The notes under the pieces: model-generated
Databases searched by the model: none
Seen by the model: only the letters and a program-made list of their open reading frames with translations
Told to the model about the DNA's origin: nothing
Origin: Cyprinodon diabolis
Lineage: Eukaryota > Chordata > Actinopteri > Cyprinodontiformes > Cyprinodontidae
DNA length: 64,000 nucleotides
NCBI GenBank assembly: GCA_030533445.1
Contig: CM060081.1
Coordinates: 21,681,111-21,745,110 of the forward strand
Direction of reading: 5' to 3'
Shown here: positions 27,101-53,926 of the stretch, piece by piece
How the letters are laid out: each line of letters opens with the position of its first letter
Numbering within the stretch: position 1 is the stretch's first letter
Program-made: the position numbers and the translations under genes

Positions 27101-28197
27101 GTTATGCACATGGCATTCAGTAAGCAAGTACAACGTGACCAGGCATAAGTCTAGAAAAGCAAAACAAAAGCACTCAAAGTGATCGAAAGTTTGGCTTCAT
27201 TTTAAAGAAAAGAAAGATGGCAACAAGGTGCTTTGCAATGTTTGCAAAGTGGCAATTACAATCGCGGGAGGAAATGCATCCGACATGCAGAAACACCTGC
27301 GCACACAACATGGCATACATTTTCCAGAATGCCGTGTTTTTGATGCTTCCCGACAGAAGGTAAAGTTACGACCAGCATGGAAGGGAAGTAGCTAGTTTTA
27401 TATCACTGGCTGTGCTTAATGTGGTTTCTAGTTAATCATATGCCATTTCTGGAAATAAATCAGTCTTCTACGAAGTTGCTACACAGTTTAGGGAGCGACA
27501 GAAAGGTGACGCTCATTTATTTAAATCAGGGGGAGATGAGTTTATCTTCCAAAATTGTACAGTAATGCTTTTTCATTAAACTGATGCCTTCTCCATTAGA
27601 TTTAGATGACTGTGAGGAGACGGATAGCCTTGCTGGCTCAGAGGCTGGCATCTTCCGTTCACTGCCTTCTGTTTTATCTGAGACAGGCAGAAATAGAATG
27701 TCCCAGGCGAAGGTAGACGAATGTCACCGTGCACTTACCAAGTTCATTGTTACACAGAATCGATAAGGAATCAAATCGTTTCGCAGAATCGATAAGGGAA
27801 TCAGAATTGTGAAAATCTTATCAACTCCCAACCCTACAGATGACGCTGATGACTGGGACCTGGATGTGGCTTCAAGGCCCAGTGAGGTGCAGAACAACCT
27901 GTATGCAAACAATGATGAGGAAGAGGAAGAGGAGGGGGAAGACGTAGATGGGAGGAAGGTCATGGTGAGTTTCTGTCAGATTATAAGAATATAAAATTAG
28001 AGACCTGTATGCTTTCAGAACATTTTCACACTGCTTGTTTTCCTGCTTTTGTGCTTGAACAGGTGTTTTTTACTCGGAACGGAAAGGTGGTGGGAAAGAG
28101 GGAAGTGATCTTGCCACCCAGCGGTTTCTATCCCACTATTGGGATGATGAGCACTGGGGAGAAGGTCAGAGTTGAACTGCATCCCCTCAGCGGTTGA
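5983..28197 (+). CDS. spryd3: SPRY domain-containing protein 3 (10 coding exons, 411 aa)
   Basis: Predicted intracellular protein with two SPRY (B30.2-like) beta-sandwich domains, a fold usually used for protein binding; its partner and role are poorly known. Coding exons are 5983-6110, 6200-6275, 11833-11957, 13704-13836, 13933-14118, 23141-23290, 25641-25698, 26739-26858, 27840-27964 and 28063-28197. All have GT-AG junctions, and the total of 1236 bases is 411 codons plus TGA. SPRY 1 covers about residues 60-190 ([42 protein letters not shown]). SPRY 2 covers about 235-405 ([62 protein letters not shown]). A Glu/Asp-rich loop at about 326-360 interrupts SPRY 2, as in mammals. The ATG at 5983 is chosen because a TGA lies in frame at 5971-5973 in the same exon. 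The mammalian protein is slightly longer (about 440 aa). Intron 6 is 9 kb and transposon-rich. Confidence 0.93.
6200..6275 (+). CDS. spryd3: spryd3 coding exon 2
   Basis: Residues 43-68 ([20 protein letters not shown] then RRYFE), the start of SPRY 1. The acceptor is ATCTTTAG and the donor GTAAGA; phase 2 in, phase 0 out. Confidence 0.92.
6276..7962. other. spryd3 intron, 5' part
   Basis: No gene seen. It includes a short decayed Tc1-like trace near 7838-7880 (GCATGGTGGTGGCAGCAGTA). A LINE-type 3' tail motif lies near 7910-7940 (ACTTTATCTATCCC then AAAGGGAAATTC). Confidence 0.5.
7963..8603. mobile_element. TTAA-flanked MITE (641 bp) with GC-rich core
   Basis: The ends are AGCTGAAGTCTGTAA and TTACAGACTGCAGCT, inverted copies with one mismatch. 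TTAA lies on each side (7959-7962 and 8604-8607), the target used by piggyBac and Kolobok elements. No transposase is encoded. The core at about 8180-8500 is unusually GC- and CpG-rich for this region. Confidence 0.75.
8608..10107. other. spryd3 intron, middle part
   Basis: AT-rich, with short chance reading frames only. No feature recognised. Confidence 0.5.
10108..11355 (+). mobile_element. complete Tc1-like (Tc1/mariner) transposon, 1248 bp
   Basis: The terminal inverted repeats are identical over 29 bp (10108-10136 and 11327-11355), beginning CACTATATTGCCAAAAGTAT. A TA dinucleotide lies on each side (10106-10107, 11356-11357), the Tc1/mariner target duplication. The element carries one uninterrupted transposase gene in the same orientation as spryd3 and sits in its second coding intron. 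Perfect ends and an open gene suggest a young insertion. Confidence 0.95.
10242..11273 (+). CDS. Tc1-like transposase, DD34E, 343 aa, uninterrupted
   Basis: Cut-and-paste transposase that would bind the element's terminal repeats and integrate at TA. The frame is open further upstream (from 10062), but the ATG at 10242 is preferred because [13 protein letters not shown] is the usual N-terminus and 343 aa is the normal Tc1 length. Residues 1-110 hold the paired helix-turn-helix DNA-binding domain with the GRPR hinge at 59-62. The catalytic triad is D154 (WSDESRF), D245 (FQHDCAPVH) and E280 (DLNPIEHLW); 34 residues separate the last two, the Tc1 signature. HGGG-equivalent residues are [13 protein letters not shown] at 188-200. 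The motif usually reading SPDLNPIE is SADLNPIE here (A274), a change at a normally conserved proline that may weaken activity. No frameshift or stop was seen. Confidence 0.92.
   Translation: MGRSQELSEFQRGTVIGCHLCNKSSREISSLLNIPQSTVSCIIRKWKCLGTTATQPRSGRPRKLTERGQRMLKRIVRRGRQLSAESITTDLQTSCGLQISSRTVRRELHGMGFHGRAAASKPYITKCNAKRRMRWCKARRHWTLEQWRRVLWSDESRFSIWQSDGRVWVWRLPGERYLSDCIVPSVKFDGGGIMVWGCFSGAGLGPLVPVKGTLNASAYQDILDNSMLPTLWEQFGAGPFLFQHDCAPVHKARSIKTWMTESGVDELDWPAQSADLNPIEHLWDELERRLRARPSRPTSVCDLTNALLEEWSKIPINTLLNLVDSLPRRVEAVLAAKGGPTSY
11358..11832. other. spryd3 intron, 3' part
   Basis: Plain intron sequence after the Tc1 element, ending in the acceptor TGTTTCCAG at 11832. Confidence 0.5.
11833..11957 (+). 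CDS. spryd3: spryd3 coding exon 3
   Basis: Residues 69-109 plus two bases: [20 protein letters not shown], then the [15 protein letters not shown] core of SPRY 1. The donor is GTATGT. Confidence 0.93.
11958..13703. other. spryd3 intron with a dispersed repeat
   Basis: About 12890-13675 carries repeated AAAGTAAAAGTA and TTTACTT motifs on both strands, like a common teleost non-autonomous repeat; ends and family were not resolved. The rest is featureless. Confidence 0.4.
13704..13836 (+). CDS. spryd3: spryd3 coding exon 4
   Basis: Residues 110-154: [37 protein letters not shown]. The acceptor is CCCTACAG and the donor GTATGT. Confidence 0.93.
13933..14118 (+). CDS. spryd3: spryd3 coding exon 5
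   Basis: Residues 155-216: end of SPRY 1 ([20 protein letters not shown]) and the inter-domain linker with [10 protein letters not shown]. The acceptor is TGTTTTAG and the donor GTAAGT. Confidence 0.93.
14163..15084. mobile_element. fold-back MITE with 399-bp arms, TTAA-flanked (Angel-like)
   Basis: The left arm 14163-14561 and right arm 14686-15084 are inverted copies of equal length, with only a few mismatches noticed by eye. They enclose a 124-bp loop (14562-14685). The ends read AGGAATAGTACACCC. TTAA lies on both sides (14159-14162, 15085-15088). The terminal sequence resembles the Angel family of teleost palindromic MITEs. Reading frames on each arm are mirror images and not genes. Confidence 0.85.
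15089..16828. other. spryd3 intron 6 segment
   Basis: AT-rich, with a poly-A tract near 15342-15358. No gene or bounded element recognised. Confidence 0.5.
16829..17704. mobile_element. TTAA-flanked MITE (876 bp)
   Basis: The left end is ATGGGTCATAGAATG and the right end, complemented, is AGGGGTCATAGAATG. TTAA lies on each side (16825-16828 and 17705-17708). No intact transposase. A related right-end fragment is near 44770-44850. A second repeat family is contained at 17124-17226. Confidence 0.75.
17124..17226 (+). repeat. dispersed repeat (GTGACCAGACGTCC family), first copy
   Basis: Nearly identical in inverted orientation to 60622-60712; both share a long stretch around GGAATTTCAAAATCGTCCAG. 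It is nested in the 16829-17704 MITE, or is part of it. Confidence 0.7.
17709..21585. other. spryd3 intron 6 segment
   Basis: Mostly featureless. A LINE-type 3' tail lies near 19358-19390 (GATAGTTTATTAATCCC followed by GGGGAAATTC). At 21010-21075 is a decayed Tc1-like fragment that still reads [19 protein letters not shown] before a stop. Confidence 0.5.
20183..20515 (+). other. unassigned coding remnant, possibly LINE-derived
   Basis: An open stretch beginning with codons for [20 protein letters not shown] and ending near 20512 looks more protein-like than its surroundings and resembles the C-terminal end of retrotransposon polyproteins. It has no bounded ends and no splice sites linking it to spryd3. 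Function not assigned. Confidence 0.3.
21586..22853. mobile_element. complex interleaved inverted-repeat element(s)
   Basis: Two pairs of inverted arms interleave. Arm A is about 21588-21733 with 22232-22380; arm B is about 21732-21847 with 22735-22851. All four outer ends share a CCCNATTTAYACTA-like motif, so both pairs belong to one terminal-repeat family. A 33-codon frame, ATG at 21873 ([20 protein letters not shown]), lies in the spacer and may be a transposon-protein remnant. The family was not identified. Confidence 0.6.
22854..23140. other. end of spryd3 intron 6
   Basis: Plain intron sequence leading to acceptor CTATGCACAG at 23131-23140. Confidence 0.5.
23141..23290 (+). CDS. spryd3: spryd3 coding exon 6
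   Basis: Residues 217-266: [20 protein letters not shown] then the start of SPRY 2 ([20 protein letters not shown]). The donor is GTAAGA. Confidence 0.93.
23291..25640. other. spryd3 intron 7
   Basis: No gene recognised. It includes a short G-run near 23788-23798. The open stretch 24028-24306 has no family resemblance and is probably chance. Confidence 0.5.
25641..25698 (+). CDS. spryd3: spryd3 coding exon 7
   Basis: Residues 267-285 plus one base: [19 protein letters not shown]. The acceptor is GATTTGCAG and the donor GTGAAT. Confidence 0.93.
25699..26738. other. spryd3 intron 8
   Basis: AT-rich intron with no recognised feature. Confidence 0.5.
26739..26858 (+). CDS. spryd3: spryd3 coding exon 8
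   Basis: Residues 286-325 plus one base: [38 protein letters not shown]. The acceptor is GACTGCAG and the donor GTGAGG. Confidence 0.93.
26942..27836 (+). mobile_element. hAT-type relic (895 bp) inserted at the spryd3 exon 9 acceptor
   Basis: The ends are TAGGGATAGGAATCG and (complemented) TAGGGTTGGGAGTTG. The 8-bp target duplication is CAGATGAT (26934-26941) and CAGATGAC (27837-27844), with one mismatch. Inside, 27186-27320 encodes a BED-type zinc finger (VLCNVCK, then HLRTQHG). A second exon-like piece at about 27600-27766 encodes [20 protein letters not shown], typical of hAT transposases. The catalytic part is missing, so the element is non-autonomous. Confidence 0.85.
27840..27964 (+). 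CDS. spryd3: spryd3 coding exon 9, acceptor copied by hAT insertion
   Basis: Residues 326-367: the acidic loop [16 protein letters not shown] then an E-run and DGRKVM. The acceptor AG at 27838-27839 lies in the downstream target duplication of the hAT element; the bases just before it (CCCAACCCTA) are transposon end. The phase (1 in, 0 out) and conservation support this start. The donor is GTGAGT. Confidence 0.9.
28063..28197 (+). CDS. spryd3: spryd3 coding exon 10 (last)
   Basis: Residues 368-411 and [43 protein letters not shown] then SG. The C-terminus matches the conserved vertebrate end. The acceptor is TTGAACAG. Confidence 0.94.
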   Translation: MFFTRNGKVVGKREVILPPSGFYPTIGMMSTGEKVRVELHPLSG

Positions 28198-28767
28198 CTG
28201 AAAGCTTTGGGTGATTAAGGATTCCTCCAAATCTTCACTTTACATGCTGGCGAAAAGATCTGCAAAAGAAGATCTTTATAGCCGTCATTTGTGCCTGAAG
28301 AAACAGCTTTATGAAATTTCTTTTGTACTGTAAGAAACTGCTAAAGCAGCCTGATTGCAGAGAGAAATATTTATGTTTTGGACAATTTGATCACAGTCCG
28401 ACGTTGAACCATGAAAAAGGGAACTTTAGTAATGAATGTTAAAGTTCAGATAGAGAACAGATCTCAATCAACAACAGATCAGCAATAATGTAAATAAGGC
28501 AGTCCAAAGGTAGCTCTGCTTCAGAAAAACACACCCTCTATTCTAAGGTTTCATTGGCTGATGAAATTATTTAGGTTGAACCCGAAATGTACCGAACTAC
28601 CCATGCGATTTATTTATTACATGATAAGGAAGCAGAAATGGAAAAACACTAGAATTTAAAGAGGGTGATTTATTTTTGAACCATTTCTGAGCTCTTATCC
28701 GTGGTCCACTACTGACACCCAGTGGTGTAAGATGTTCATGGGAAATGGTTCAAAGTAATTACGAGGA

Positions 28768-28773
28768 AATAAA
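28768..28773 (+). terminator. spryd3: candidate spryd3 polyadenylation signal
   Basis: AATAAA about 570 bases after the stop codon, followed by a T-rich stretch at about 28785-28800. The first good signal downstream; usage is inferred. Confidence 0.5.
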
Positions 28774-30793
28774 GTGCAATAACAATTTTTTTTTATTATT
28801 ATTTGGTTTGTTATCTTCAAATAATTACAGGTGATCTAAAAGTAAAAAAAAAAAAAAGCAATTTGATCTGGAGTGGCTGAAACCCAGTTGTAGATCTGGT
28901 TGAAACATGAATGTGCCAACGATAAACTCAAAAGATCAGACTTTAGTTTACGAAGATTTAGAATATTTCCACCTCTTCTAATCAGAGCCAGCATGGCTCT
29001 GCTGGGTCTTAAAGCAGGTCTGTGTTTCCTTCTTAGACTCTCAGAACCTCATTTAGAAATCTGTTTTTCAAAGTCTCCCTCTTGACACTTAACAACAATC
29101 ACGAAAAACTTCACAAAGGCATGGTAACTTTCTATGTGTGTGCTTTTTTCCTCTTAAATATGATGCTTATTTTTCTGTTTAGAAACGTTTGCCATCCAGA
29201 TGAAACTACACCCATTTTCTTCATTCTCCCATTTTAACGTACCCTTATATACCCTCATATATATTAAAACCTGGTGATTGTTTTTATTAAGTCACTTTAA
29301 ACTAAATGCCAAATATAATCTCATTGGACAAGAGCAGGTAACATGTTTTTAAGGTGAGAATAAGGTAAGCTAGTTGCACCCCTTAGGTCTGAGAAACTCT
29401 GTTTAATTGTGGCTCTGAAGGAATTTTTTTTAACCTAATCCTCACTCTGAGCTGTGAGATGTTTAAGGAGGACACTTTTTTTCTTTTCATGATGTCTACA
29501 TTAGCTTTTTGCCATAGTGTCCAGTTCTGTTCTAAAACCATATGTCCAAATGACATCATACCAGTAGTCGTGGTGTTTGTCCATGTTCTCTCAGGCAGAC
29601 GAACATTTCCTCCATTTGCACCTCGCCTGGAAGTTAAACAGCAGTGAGAGGCTCTTTGTAGGTTCTATGAGGAAGGTTTAGAGCTTTCATGTCTTCTTTT
29701 AGCATCTTGTAATCTACTTTCAGGATGTGCAAACTGAAAGTTCCACATCCTGAAGACCTGAGCATGCTGGCAGTTGTTTTGAATGTCCTCCACTTGTAGA
29801 ATATTGTTGCATGAATTAGGATGGCCGTCTTTTTATGTCTGATATCTTTGAATCCCTCACCAGACTCTTAAGCTCCTGTAGCCACAGAAAGCTTGTTACA
29901 TCCCTCCATTATGTTCTCTCACATTAAACCATCTGAGGTTAAAACAGGCCAAATCTGTCTGAACCTTTCTAACCATGAATATGCGATGTGTTGTGCGTGT
30001 TTGTTATTTTTGCTAATTTAAGTGAGAATGATCTTAGAAAAATGCCAGAAATAAGGACATCTTCCAACTGCATTTACAGTTTTAAAAGGATTTTTCTCTA
30101 AACATGCATGAAAAACTCAGAATTTTTTTTTTCTCTGATGGCCATTTATTGTGGAAATAATTTGATTTTTTTTTCTTTTAAACAAAGAAATTAGAAGGTT
30201 GTTAAAATATTTGAAGGGTTTTGGAAGTAGATCAAATCTCACCGGAGGAAAACGGGATTAATTCTGTCAACCTCTGTCAGAATATGCAGCTTTTCTTTCC
30301 TTATTAAACTTATTTTACTCTGTATTTTAACTTTGAAGCCATACACATTGTCCTCAGGTATACTTGATAATCAAAAAATCTATTTTTAGTTTCAATTTGA
30401 GGCCTTAATATTTTATCTGTGTCAAATTTGTGGTTTTGCCTAAATTGTTCTACATTTGTTTTGGTCGCTCAAATATTTCTATATATTCCTATTGACTGAT
30501 ATTCGTACATCTGTTCAAAAAAATTAATCTGACAATTTTCTTTGTGGATTTGTGAAGAAATGCGTTTCAGGGGCTTTTTGTTCAGTGATTATGTTTAAGG
30601 GCTCAGCTGTCTCTTTTCTATCTCCAGAATGCTGTTTGCTCAGCTACAGTTGCACGTGCCTGTAGAGCTTTACCTTAAAACCTGTACAGATGTTTTAATG
30701 TAAATGGGCAGTTTGTCCTCTATAAAACAATCTGTGAAGAATGATATTGGGGGGGGGGTTGATCAGTACAGACAGTAAAGGGTTTGTATAAAT

Positions 30794-30901
30794 CAGGGGT
30801 GTCAAACTGGTTCCAGAAAGGGCTGTGTGGCTGCAGGTTTTCTTTCCAACCAAGCAATAGGTTGGAAACCAACCTATTCTGGAACCAGTTTGACACCCCT
30901 G
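30794..30901. mobile_element. 108-bp hAT-type hairpin MITE
   Basis: It begins CAGGGGTGTCAAACTGGTTC and ends with the exact complement; the arms almost meet. Flanks GTATAAAT and CTACAAAT match at 6 of 8 positions, consistent with a worn 8-bp hAT duplication. Confidence 0.7.
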
Positions 30902-32219
30902 CTACAAATAATGAAAGAGTCTCGCTAATGGATTTCAACCTCTGCTGGAATATAGGATTGAGAGTTTTTTTGTTTATTTTCAGGTTCATTGATGCTGAGT
31001 TGCTGCTATTGACATGCTGAAAATGCTTTGTATTAAATCACATCATCCTGTACTGTAGAGGGTCTTTTCCTCTTATATTTTTATTTTTTTACACTTACTC
31101 TGTTTACTTTTGTTGATGAGACTATGGAATGGTCTTTGTTTAAATATATGCAGCATGTCTATCTTATGAAATATGTCTTAATTATACTTTTTTTTTTCCC
31201 TTTCACCTCTATTTTTTATTTTTAAAGCAATAATGCCAAAAATGTTAATAAATTAATATTTAAACTCACTGTAGGTTTGACTCCACTGCTTCATTTGCTA
31301 CCCGTTTTTACCAGATCATGCTGTTCCTACATATTGAAATCCCTCACACATTGCTGCACACTGCTAGTCAGCATGCTGTAACCACATCTTTGCTTTAATT
31401 GGGTAAAACAAAACATTGTCTGCTGCTTAAATCCTGACCTTCATAGTGTGAATGCCACCATGGTTATCTATGAAAGGCTGTTCTAAACCTACAGTTGGCA
31501 ACCTATGATTAGCTGTATGCTAACTACTGCCTAGTTCAATAACAGGCAAATATCTGCTTGGTTTATTTGTGTTCAAGAGCAACACGTCTCTTAGTAGCTG
31601 CTAAAAATGTCATACTAAATACACCAGGTGTTTATTCCATGTATTGTCAACTATAAATAGCAATAATAGTTTGGTGTACACACCATTATTAATAACCATA
31701 AAAATACATATATATCTACTAGAAAACATGTTCAGAGCTCTAGAAGGTTTGGTTGTAAGACTTCCCATATCTACCATTTATCAAATCAAGCCATGTTTAA
31801 TTTCCTGTGAGGAAAGCTGCCAAGGAAGTTAGGAAAGCAGCAGCATTGCCTAGTATTATTTTACCACCAGTGCAGAGCTTGCTCAGAAAATGACAGCATT
31901 CACCATTGAGGTGAAGGCTTTTGGATGCATCACTACTTTCGATCCAAACTATTTTGAATGAAGGAATTCTCTGCTGCCAAGATTACACTCTGATAGACCA
32001 GGGCGTCCACTCACAGCAGGCTCCGTTTGCCACTGGTGCAGAGCTTGCAAAATCATGACAGGGAAGTTATGCAAATATTTTTTTCCTTTTGTAAAATAGC
32101 TTAAGTTCAGTCAGATAGAGTTGTATCTGTGAATAACTCTCAAATCTTGAGGCTGGTCAGATCCTAAAGGGCTGTTCGAGCACATATGTGCTTTGATCGG
32201 GGCCGCTTCACTGTAGAAG

Positions 32220-32425
32220 AATACAACTTTATTGTCATTACACTATCACAAGTACAAAGCAATGAAATCCACTCTCTGCATTTAACCCATTCCTTTAGGG
32301 AGCAGTGGGCTGCCATTGTGCATCACCCAGGGAGCCAGAGTGGCAGTCCATAGGAGCTGGGCTTGAACTCAGAACCTCTAGGATTCCAAGTGCAATGCCC
32401 AAACCACTACGCCACCACTCCCCTC
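32220..32425 (-). repeat. SINE/LINE-like dispersed repeat
   Basis: AACTTTATTGTCATTACACT followed by a segment with GGGAGCAGTGGGCTGCCATT and TGCAATGCCCAAACCACTAC. This is a common layout for fish retroposon tails read from the opposite strand. Family not named with certainty. Confidence 0.5.
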
Positions 32426-32439
32426 AATTTATTCCTGCA

Positions 32440-32620
32440 TGTCCAGCATCATACTGGATGGTGAATCTTCTCCCTAGTCTAAAGCGATTTGCAGTAACAT
32501 TTATATCCATCTTATATGATCAGTTTTCTTGTCTGTGCTTAAAGAAAAACTCCCCCCGCAGCATGATGCTGCCACCATCATGTTTTACTGTAGGCGTGAT
32601 GTAGTGTTGGATGTCTCTTT
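32440..32620 (-). mobile_element. decayed Tc1-like fragment
   Basis: The complement of GCAGCATGATGCTGCCACCA resembles the HGGG-coding stretch of Tc1 transposases. No ends or open frame. Confidence 0.45.
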
Positions 32621-32721
32621 AAAGCCACATCCGTTTAAAGTCGAATAAACTGTATTGTTAGTTTATTAATCTGTCTCTAGAAAAGATGAAGCACAAAAAC
32701 AGCACTGGATGCTCTCAGTAG

Positions 32722-32727
32722 TTTATT
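32722..32727 (-). terminator. lima1: candidate lima1 polyadenylation signal
   Basis: TTTATT on the plus strand (AATAAA on the minus strand), about 780 bases after the lima1 stop. A second one is at 32662-32667. Which is used is not known. Confidence 0.4.
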
Positions 32728-33503
32728 CTGTTTCAGCAACAGACTGATCTCAATCGCAAGAAGATAAATTGTTGTGCAAACAACGAAATACATAAAAATG
32801 TTTCACATAAAAAAAGGATTACGTGTGGAAGTGTTTCTTTATGCTTAAAAGGCCCCTAGAGATGTTGGAAAGTACAATTTTTCATTGAAATATTGGCAGC
32901 TGGTTTGGTCCATTTCAAGAGATGATTTGAGAAAAATGGCAGCTTTTGTAAAATGCAACACAATTACAAATAATCGTCTAATTACACAAGCTACGTATGA
33001 ATATATACCAGACTATGTAAAGGAATGAAGACTGTCACATTTAATGCAGCTGGAATCCTGACAGCTAAATCAAAATTTTACTAAAAAACAATATTCAGAA
33101 ACATTTACGAGAAATAAAACAACAGTTCAGAGAGGATCTATTAGGAAGGCATGGACAAAACTGGACAACAACCAGCTTTTTCATCCCTGAGTGAGAACAA
33201 GAGTTTTACCCAATGTTTTGGTAGCGTTGCTAATATAAAACATGTAGTAAAAAGAATCTAATTTAATGCTTTTCTTCATTTTAAAGAGGGTATGCAATTC
33301 AATGAGCATTTTTTTATATGTATTTACAAATATTGAAACAAAAGCAAAAAGACATTTGTGCTTAGTTCACAGATAGCAGGTATAGTTTTGGTTTATGTCG
33401 TTGCGAAATCTGGAAAAACTAAATTAATGATTGATATATGAGATGAAAAGTTGTTGTTTTTTATGTTAGGGTTTTTTGGAAGTGAAATCATGGGCCGATG
33501 ATC

Positions 33504-50266
<16,763 letters not shown>

Positions 50267-50438
50267 GTCTGTCAAACTAAAGAGAAAATAAAAACAACAA
50301 ACACATTCAGTGCATATTCCATCACACGTTTTAAGTCTGTATTTTTTGTTGCTGTTAACTGTGAGCGGATGATGCAGTGAAACTGAATCTGAAGCTCAGG
50401 GCAGCTGCAAGCTAGCATTAGCTTTTTAAACATGAGTG

Positions 50439-51991
<1,553 letters not shown>

Positions 51992-53765
51992 CATGAGTGT
52001 GATATTTAAAAACAGAAAAAAAAAGAAAGTAAAAGAGCAAACAGCTAGTATATTTAATATTGCATTTTGATATGGTGTGATTCAATACGTTTTTACAACT
52101 GGAAAGGACTGAATACATTGTTTGATATAAACAATCTGTAAAATTATGACCTTGCATTTTACCCATCTTTTCTTTTTTGTAAAACATTATTTCCTCATTA
52201 TATTTCATTTACTTTTCATTTACCTCTTGGAAAGGTGAGTTTTTGTTTGTTTTGCTTTAACCCTTTATAGGGCGCTCAGTGAAATACTATGAAAAATACA
52301 ATTTCAAGCCAGTAGTGTTTTTGGAATCGAGGACAAGACCTTATTACCTTTGTAACATTAAAAAAATATGGATATTTTGATGCCAAAAAATAACGTCAAT
52401 GTAATAACAAGAAACTCCACTTTGCCCCAATATATTAGGAAAAATTAAAAAAAGTGCTTCTATAAGAAATTAATCAAAAACACTGTGAGAATGAAACAAA
52501 CAGATTGTTTTGGTACAACAAAACCTTAGAGGCATTAAGGCTGACACTGGCACTTACATTTTTAAGTTTATAAACCTAATTATATAATTGTTAAATAGGC
52601 TTATCAGTTTTATAACTCTACTTTTTAACTTTTCAATTAGCTTTTTACCTTTTTCTCTTGACTTGTTAAGCTCATCTAATTGGGCAAATGCAAAAATAAG
52701 ATGTACAGCCATGTAGCAGTGTCCTTGCTGAATGGCTGGATATAGATCTTGTGCTTCTAGACCTCACTGAGGGACGGGGGGGACTCCAGATGCAAGGGTA
52801 TGCAAGTGATCAAAAATGTTAACTTGCCCTATAAAGGGTTAAGTAATGAATCTCTAAATCAAACTTCAAAGCATATAAAACATATATCAACTATACATAT
52901 GCAAAAAAAAATCTTATATGAAATAACCTGGGAACCTAGCATGTCAGCGTTTAACAGCAACAGGATGCTACCTTTATTCCTGTACCTTTTAACAGTTAGT
53001 CCATCTTTCAACAGAGGTTCTGTTCTAAACACTAAAGCATTTATTGAAATGACTAAACAAGTCTAAAACCTGTTCTAGCATTAGACTATAAAGCACCTTA
53101 ATGTCAGAGTCCAGTTTTGCTGTTTGTGGCAGGACCTGTTTCCTGTTGGTGATAATTAATTTGCAAGTTTATAGCATAAACTTCCCTGACAAACAGCTCA
53201 CGACTGAATGGGCATATTTGTGCTCATTCAGGTTACGCATGCAAGCAGACGAGTCGACGTGTTCAAACTCGTACGGCAACTTGTGTCGCATGAATGCAAA
53301 GAGGACAACACAAACAGAGCAGCAGAGAGAAGGTACGGTCGCCCAACAAGAGACTGGATTAGTGATGGCATCGTTTCACAAAACCAAAACGACACTTTCG
53401 TTTAATTATACTTCCACTGAGTAATTGTCTTAGGATCTGTTTGATTTTTCATGATGTGAACCTCTAAGTCTCTCTAGGGATAGACGGGACAAAGGACTGA
53501 GAGTATTTTTATGTTTCTGAATAAAAAAAGATCTTGTAAGTCTGTTCAGGATGCTGCTGCAAAGCTTTTAACTGAAACAAAAAAGAGACAACACGTTACT
53601 CTAGCTTTAATCTCTTTACATCGACTACTGACACATTTTAAAATTCATTTAAAATATTTTAGTCTTTATTTTAAGAGCCCTATGTGCATCACACCCCAAA
53701 CCTCTGACCTTCTAGAACCCTAAACCTCCTCTTTTACTCTCAGATCTTCCTGTCTAAATATACAC

Positions 53766-53926
53766 TTTTTAACAAATAAAGTGAACATTAGCGGAAAAAG
53801 AAAGAAATAATAGTTCCATGTAGATTACTGGATTGGATCTCCGATATCCACTCACTGATATCCGATCCAGATAATTCGTCAATATTGGAGCAGATATCCA
53901 AAGGGTATTTAATTGGTGCATCTCTA
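53766..53926. mobile_element. truncated copy of the 4900-5262 hAT-type element
   Basis: It shares the AACATTAGC / ATTAGCAG region, TTCCATGTA, CCGATATCC and the end GGTGCATCTCTA with bases 5105-5262. The left part is missing. Confidence 0.6.

Larger units (their letters stand above)
28198..32700. other. convergent intergenic region, spryd3 3' UTR to lima1 3' end
   Basis: Mostly AT-rich and without genes. It contains the hairpin MITE at 30794-30901, a SINE/LINE tail at about 32220-32425 and a decayed Tc1 piece at about 32440-32620. Short reading frames here look random. Confidence 0.5.

Noticed and set aside
53101..53424. 107-codon frame with ordinary composition
   Set aside because: No recognised family and two overlapping frames of similar length; no evidence of expression or splice sites.
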